Assembly: GCA_019747095.1 (NCBI GenBank)
Contig: JAIERG010000065.1
Coordinates: 1-47,461 of the forward strand
Length of the DNA: 47,461 nucleotides
Direction of reading: 5' to 3'
From: Caulobacteraceae bacterium
GTDB taxonomy: Bacteria; Pseudomonadota; Alphaproteobacteria; Caulobacterales; Caulobacteraceae
Both the position numbers and the translations under genes were made by a program. Positions 43,570 to 47,461 of the stretch are shown here, piece by piece. Numbering within the stretch: position 1 is the first letter of the stretch; the number at the start of each line of letters is the position of its first letter. The notes beneath the pieces were generated by a model, which did no database searches, was not told the origin of the DNA, and saw only the letters and a program-made list of their open reading frames with translations.

Positions 43570-43788
43570 ATGAGCGCGATCCGCCCCGAGCTGCCTGTTG
43601 TCCAACCCGCGCCGCCGGGACCCCCGGCCCAGGTGCGAGCGGCGCAGGCCGCCTTCTTTCGCGCCGCTTTGGCCGAGGTCGCTCCGACGGCTACGGTCAC
43701 TGGGAATCCGGCCTCACCGACCTCGGCGAAAACGGACGAGACCGTCCGTCTTCCGCGCCCAGGCGCCCTCCTCGATATCCGCGTCTAG
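43570..43788 (+). CDS. Small proline/alanine-rich hypothetical protein
   Basis: 72 residues from ATG 43570, 34 nt after ccmG. A Pro-rich stretch (PVVQPAPPGPPAQVRAAQ) leads into helical AFFRAALAEVAPTAT and a conserved-looking end LPRPGALLDIRV. No signal peptide or membrane helix; family not recognised. Two TTAACC hexamers lie in the 34-nt gap. Its TAG stop and the TAG stop of the convergent MarR gene share the palindrome CTAG, so the genes overlap by 4 bp. Confidence 0.6.
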   Translation: MSAIRPELPVVQPAPPGPPAQVRAAQAAFFRAALAEVAPTATVTGNPASPTSAKTDETVRLPRPGALLDIRV

Positions 43789-44393
43789 GCGGCCGGTTCG
43801 ACGACTTTCGGCTTCTTGAGCTTGCGCGCCTTCTTGGGCTCAGCGGCCTTCTTCGCAGCCTTTTCAGCCTTGCGGGCCTCCTTCTGAGCCTTCTTCAGGG
43901 CCTTGGCCTCGGCCTTGGCCTGATCCGGGGCCGCATCGGCAGCGGAGGCCAACTCTGCCAGCAGATCCAGAAACCCATCCCTCTTGCCCTTGGGCAGCAG
44001 GGCCATGATCCGGCGGTCGGCCGCCTCGACCTTGGGCCGTGCAGCGTCGAGAAGGGCCTGACCTTCGGGCGAAAGCCGCACTGCCTTGGCACGCGCGTCA
44101 AGGGTGGACCGTTCGCGGGTCAGAAGTCCCTTGGTCGTCATGCGGGCCACGAGGTCGGCCAGCGTCGAGCGGTCGATCCCGGTCGCTTTCACCAACTCGG
44201 TCTGGGTCAGGCCTTCCTTGACCGAGACAGCCTCCATGACCGCAAACTGCCGCTGGGTTGGTCCGTCGGAGCCGAGCTCTTCTGCGTAAACGTCGAGCGC
44301 CAGTTGCAGCGCCCTATGCATGAGATGGCTGGGGGACTCGGCTAGGGTCCCCGATCGCCGCGCCTGCTTTCCGGACTTCACCATCGACGCCAT
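43785..44393 (-). CDS. MarR-family transcriptional regulator with Lys/Ala-rich tail
   Basis: 202 residues. The winged helix domain (about 25-150) shows PTQRQFAVMEAV, LTQTELVKATGIDRSTLADL and the wing TKGLLTRERSTLDARAKAVRL, with AEDRRIM-type dimer helices. From about 155 the protein becomes a Lys/Ala/Glu repeat (KALKKAQKEARKAEKAAKKA, then KARKLKKPK), resembling histone H1-like tails. The start is ATG 44393 or ATG 44384; the latter is better spaced from GGGG. Ligand and targets unknown. Confidence 0.88.
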   Translation of the reverse strand: MASMVKSGKQARRSGTLAESPSHLMHRALQLALDVYAEELGSDGPTQRQFAVMEAVSVKEGLTQTELVKATGIDRSTLADLVARMTTKGLLTRERSTLDARAKAVRLSPEGQALLDAARPKVEAADRRIMALLPKGKRDGFLDLLAELASAADAAPDQAKAEAKALKKAQKEARKAEKAAKKAAEPKKARKLKKPKVVEPAA

Positions 44394-44437
44394 CCCCTTT
44401 GCCGTGTGCGGAGGGTTATCAGCCGCGCTTTACGGTT

Positions 44438-44458
44438 TGACGACAGACGATTTCGTCA
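44438..44458. promoter_or_regulatory. Inverted repeat between yciB and the MarR gene
   Basis: TGACGA, 9 nt, TCGTCA. Six-bp arms in the 69-nt gap upstream of the MarR gene; MarR proteins often bind such repeats at their own promoter. It could equally be a weak hairpin after yciB. Tentative. Confidence 0.3.
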
Positions 44459-44462
44459 GGGA

Positions 44463-45149
44463 TCAGGGCGCGGTGTCGGGCCGGGCCGGTGCGGAGGGGT
44501 CGACCGGACCCTCCCCGACCAGATTCTTCATGATCAGCGGCACCTGAGCCAGGCCAAAAGCCGATGATGCAATCCAGAGAACTCCCCGAAAGCTGACCCA
44601 AACATCAGCGGGGTCGACGCTGTTCAACCCCAACTTCGGAGCGGTCCATGCGACCAGGGCCTCCGAACGCACTGCTTCATTCACGAGAGCAACCGCGAGA
44701 AAGAAAAACCCATATCGGATCGTCAAGATCCGCCAAGCTCTGTCATTGACCGGAATCACGGTCCCGAGCAGGGCCTTCAGGGGTTGCTTGCCCAACAGTA
44801 CCCCGCCCAGCAGGGCCACCGCCAACGACCCGTTCAGCACCGTGACCTTGAGCTTCACGAACAGGTCGTCGTTGAAGACCAGCGTCAGAACGCCGAACAC
44901 CAGAGCGAAGCCTCCGACGAGCAGCGGCATCAGCGCCAGTCGCTTTTCGACGAACAGGCCGACCGCCACAGCGACGGCCGCGCCGGCAACCAAAGCCCAG
45001 GTCGCCTGTACCAGGGCTTCATCCCCTGAGAGGCCGCGTAACCGAAGAACCAGAAACGCCAAGGCGAAAGCGGCGATGGCACCGAAATCGACAGCCGACC
45101 GAATCCAGGTCGGTGGGGCTTCGCGGTTCGTGGTCTCCGGTCCGGTCAC
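44463..45149 (-). CDS. yciB: Inner membrane-spanning protein YciB (septation protein A family)
   Basis: 228 residues with five or six membrane helices, containing the family pieces FVEKRLALMPLLVGGFALVFG, LNGSLAVALLGGVLLGKQPL, RAWRILTIRYGFFFLAVALVNE and WVSFRG. YciB/IspZ was linked to cell division in Shigella and to envelope maintenance in E. coli. GTG 45149, 2 nt after ftsY stop. The ftsY-yciB pairing is common in alphaproteobacteria. Confidence 0.93.
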   Translation of the reverse strand: MTGPETTNREAPPTWIRSAVDFGAIAAFALAFLVLRLRGLSGDEALVQATWALVAGAAVAVAVGLFVEKRLALMPLLVGGFALVFGVLTLVFNDDLFVKLKVTVLNGSLAVALLGGVLLGKQPLKALLGTVIPVNDRAWRILTIRYGFFFLAVALVNEAVRSEALVAWTAPKLGLNSVDPADVWVSFRGVLWIASSAFGLAQVPLIMKNLVGEGPVDPSAPARPDTAP

Positions 45150-45151
45150 GC

Positions 45152-46105
45152 TCAGCCCTCCAGTCCGACGAGCGAACGAGAAAACGCCCTGGCGTCGAAG
45201 GGTTGCAGATCGTCTATCCCTTCACCGACGCCAATCAGCTTGATGGGGGCGTCGGACGCCTGGGCCACCGGCACCAGCACCCCGCCGCGCGCCGTGCCGT
45301 CCAGCTTGGTCATGACCAGGCCCGAAACGAAGGCAGCGCGTCCGAAGATCTGCTCCTGGGCCAGCGCATTGCGGCCCACCGTGGCGTCCAGCACCAACAG
45401 GGTTTCATGCGGGGCGTCCGGATCGGTCTTCTTCAGCACCCGCACGATCTTCAGCAGCTCGTCCATGAGCGCCGTCTTGTTCTGCAGCCGCCCGGCCGTG
45501 TCGATCAGGACGACGTCGAACCCTTCCGCCTTCGCCTTGGCGTAGGCGTCGAAGGCGAGGCCGGCCGCGTCGGCGCCGTCCCGACGGCTCTCGAAGTGGG
45601 CGCCGGCCCGCTCGGCCCAGACCTTCAGCTGTTCGCGCGCGGCGGCGCGGAAGGTGTCGCCGGCGACGATCATGACCTTGGCACCCCGTCTGGTCAGGTC
45701 GGCGGCGATCTTGCCCAGCGTCGTCGTCTTGCCTGAGCCGTTGACGCCGACGAACAGCACCACGAACGGCTTGATCCCGCCGCCGACGCCCTCGGACCCC
45801 AGCGGATCGAAGCTGGCCTGGCGTGGCAAAAGCTCTGCAGCGACGGCTTCGGCCAGGGCCTCCTTGACCTCGCGCTCGTCCGACACCTTGCCAAAGCGGA
45901 GCTGGCGGAAGCGTTCGACGATCCGGTCGGTCGCGGCCGGGCCGAGGTCGCTTTCCAGCAGATGCTCCTCCAGCCGGTCGAGCGCCTCTTCGCTGAGCGG
46001 CTCCTTGACGAAGGCGGAGACGACCGTTTCGGTCATCTGCTGGCTGGACCGGGCCAGTCCCGCGCTCAGGCGCTGGAACCAGCCCTTCTTGGGCGCGTCG
46101 GTCAT
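45152..46105 (-). CDS. ftsY: Signal recognition particle receptor FtsY
   Basis: GTPase that docks SRP-ribosome complexes at the membrane. 317 residues: a short N-terminal part without the long acidic A domain of E. coli, the helical N domain (about 15-95), and the NG GTPase domain with G1 GVNGSGKT (120-127), DTFRAAA, DTAGRLQNK (G3) and TKLDG (G4). ATG 46105. Divergent from the NAD synthetase gene by 96 nt. Confidence 0.97.
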   Translation of the reverse strand: MTDAPKKGWFQRLSAGLARSSQQMTETVVSAFVKEPLSEEALDRLEEHLLESDLGPAATDRIVERFRQLRFGKVSDEREVKEALAEAVAAELLPRQASFDPLGSEGVGGGIKPFVVLFVGVNGSGKTTTLGKIAADLTRRGAKVMIVAGDTFRAAAREQLKVWAERAGAHFESRRDGADAAGLAFDAYAKAKAEGFDVVLIDTAGRLQNKTALMDELLKIVRVLKKTDPDAPHETLLVLDATVGRNALAQEQIFGRAAFVSGLVMTKLDGTARGGVLVPVAQASDAPIKLIGVGEGIDDLQPFDARAFSRSLVGLEG

Positions 46106-46201
46106 GGAAGCGCTTTAGCCGTCGCCGAGCGCGAGGTCACGGTCTATCGTGGCCACGCCGCGACTTAGGCTCTATATGAGCAAAACCCTCAGGACTGCGC
46201 C

Positions 46202-47461
46202 TTGGCCGAGCTTCATCCCTTCCACAGCCCCCGTACACATGGATTCGTCCGTGTCGGCGCAGCCACACCGGTCGTGCACGTCGCGGATCCAGTGGCCAAT
46301 GCCGAGGAGCATCTCAAGCTGATCAGAATGGCCGGCGAGGCCGGGGTCGAGCTGCTGATCTTTCCTGAGCTCAGCCTGTCGGCCTACGCGATCGATGACT
46401 TGCACCTGCAATCGGCGCTGCTCCACGCGGTGGAGGTCCAGCTACCGACGCTGGCCAAGGCGGCCGGCGAGGTGGGACTGGCCGTCGTCGTCGGGGCTCC
46501 GCTCCGCCATGGAGACCGGCTTCTGAACTGCGCCGTCCTGCTGGCCGGTGGCCAGATCGTCGGTGCGGTGCCCAAGACCTATCTGCCGAACTATCGGGAA
46601 TACTACGAGAAGCGCTGGTTTTCATCCGGGGATGACATCGGGGCGGAGACCCTGCGGGTTTCGGGAACGGACAGCTGGATTGGGACACGGCTGCTGTTCC
46701 AGGCCGAAGATCGGCAAGGCTTCCTCGTCGGGCTGGAGGTTTGCGAGGACTTCTGGTCACCACTTCCGCCCTCAACCCGCCAGGCGCTGGCGGGTGCGCG
46801 CATCCTCTGCAACCTGTCGGCGTCCAACATCGTCATCGGCAAGGCCGAGGAGCGGGCCATGCTGTGCGCCAGCCAGTCGGCGCGCGCGATGGGTGCCTAT
46901 GTCTTCGCTGCTTCGGGTTGGGGGGAGTCGACCACCGATCTGGCCTGGGACGGGCAGGCGACGATCCATGAACTGGGGGCCCGGCTGGCCACGGGCGAGC
47001 GCTTCTCGCTGGAAAACCACCTTACGGTCGCGGATGTTGATGTCGACCGCATCGGGCTGGAGCGCATGCGCACAGGCACCTTCGCCGATTGCGCGCGTCG
47101 CGAGCTGGATGAAGAAGGTTACGTTCGACTGGACTTTCGGTTGCGCCCCACAGCCTCAGCCTCTGCGCTTGTCCGTCCGCTCGACCGTTTTCCCTTTGTG
47201 CCCGACGACCCGGCGCGCCTGGACCAGGACTGTTTCGAGGCCTTCAACATCCAGGTCCAGGGCCTGATGCGGCGGATGAAGGCGACCCGCAGCGAGCGCA
47301 TCGTCCTCGGAGTGTCTGGCGGACTGGACTCGACCCAGGCCCTGCTGGCCGCTTGCACCGCGTTCGACCGACTGGGGCTTCCGCGTACGAACATCCTGGG
47401 TTTCACCCTGCCCGGGTTCGCGACATCGGCGGGAACGAAATCCAATGCCTGGGCCCTGATG
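46202..47461 (+). CDS. nadE: Glutamine-dependent NAD+ synthetase (5' part)
   Basis: Converts deamido-NAD to NAD using ammonia from glutamine. The visible 420 codons cover the nitrilase-like glutaminase domain (about 10-290) with E56 in FPELSLSAYAIDD, the Lys in AVPKTYLPNYREYYEKRWF and the nucleophile in VCEDFW, then the start of the synthetase domain with the P-loop SGGLDST near residue 371. I place the start at TTG 46202 (LAELHPFHSPRTHGFVRV) with AGGA 7 nt upstream; a stop at 46166 closes the frame and there is no ATG between. The gene continues past the window edge. Similar in layout to the mycobacterial long NadE. Confidence 0.94.
   Translation, partial: MAELHPFHSPRTHGFVRVGAATPVVHVADPVANAEEHLKLIRMAGEAGVELLIFPELSLSAYAIDDLHLQSALLHAVEVQLPTLAKAAGEVGLAVVVGAPLRHGDRLLNCAVLLAGGQIVGAVPKTYLPNYREYYEKRWFSSGDDIGAETLRVSGTDSWIGTRLLFQAEDRQGFLVGLEVCEDFWSPLPPSTRQALAGARILCNLSASNIVIGKAEERAMLCASQSARAMGAYVFAASGWGESTTDLAWDGQATIHELGARLATGERFSLENHLTVADVDVDRIGLERMRTGTFADCARRELDEEGYVRLDFRLRPTASASALVRPLDRFPFVPDDPARLDQDCFEAFNIQVQGLMRRMKATRSERIVLGVSGGLDSTQALLAACTAFDRLGLPRTNILGFTLPGFATSAGTKSNAWALM

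Noticed and set aside
1-47461. CRISPR arrays, prophage, insertion sequences, restriction or defence islands
   Set aside because: No regularly spaced repeats, transposase or integrase genes, terminal inverted repeats, or defence-type genes were seen; gene content is core housekeeping.

Overview
The window reads as a chromosomal segment of a high-GC alphaproteobacterium of the order Caulobacterales, most likely Brevundimonas or a close relative. The grounds are the gene content and order (ppsR and maf beside hemE, mnmE-mnmG-rsmG-parA-parB, a Tim44-like gene beside secB), many GTG and TTG starts with 1-4 nt gene overlaps, a ferrochelatase with the C-terminal cysteine pattern of the Caulobacter [2Fe-2S] enzyme, and TTAA-N7-TTAA (CtrA-type) sites. 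The genus assignment is inference; no 16S gene is present.

The main feature is the probable replication origin. The only gene-free stretch over 300 bases (25273-25775) lies between divergent ppsR and hemE, where the Caulobacter origin (Cori) lies. It holds a perfect CtrA box, a degenerate second one, GANTC sites and DnaA-box-like sequences. Nearly all genes left of it run leftward and most genes for 12 kb to the right run rightward. Between 5 and 10 kb to the right lie two perfect and one near-perfect 16-bp parS palindromes, next to and inside parA. The window therefore covers the origin/centromere domain.

Left arm, read from the origin outward (mostly minus strand): ppsR-maf-aroE-coaE-dnaQ, an overlapping run; secB (plus); Tim44-like and mltA; a HerA-like ATPase (plus) divergent from an AI-2E family permease; the large NAD-glutamate dehydrogenase, universal stress protein, NfuA-like protein, tsaB, rimI, fur, miaB, phoH, ybeY, lnt, an Xre regulator, a small lipoprotein (plus), coaBC, dut, rimP and the start of nusA. 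An intrinsic terminator sits just before rimP-nusA and may act as an attenuator.

Right arm: hemE-hemH-hemJ (end of haem synthesis), rho, a small unknown gene, a quinone oxidoreductase pseudogene with one amber codon, a DUF6489-like gene, a hairpin-rich repeat, then mnmE-mnmG-rsmG (tRNA and rRNA modification) and parA-parB (segregation). After this come xthA, prmC and a MOSC protein (minus), a YihY-family membrane protein, a cold shock protein, ccmC-ccmD-ccmG (cytochrome c maturation), a small unknown gene convergent with a MarR regulator, yciB and ftsY (minus), and the 5' part of a glutamine-dependent NAD synthetase.

No tRNA, rRNA, CRISPR array, prophage or insertion sequence was seen. This is core chromosome; the notable items are regulatory and architectural.
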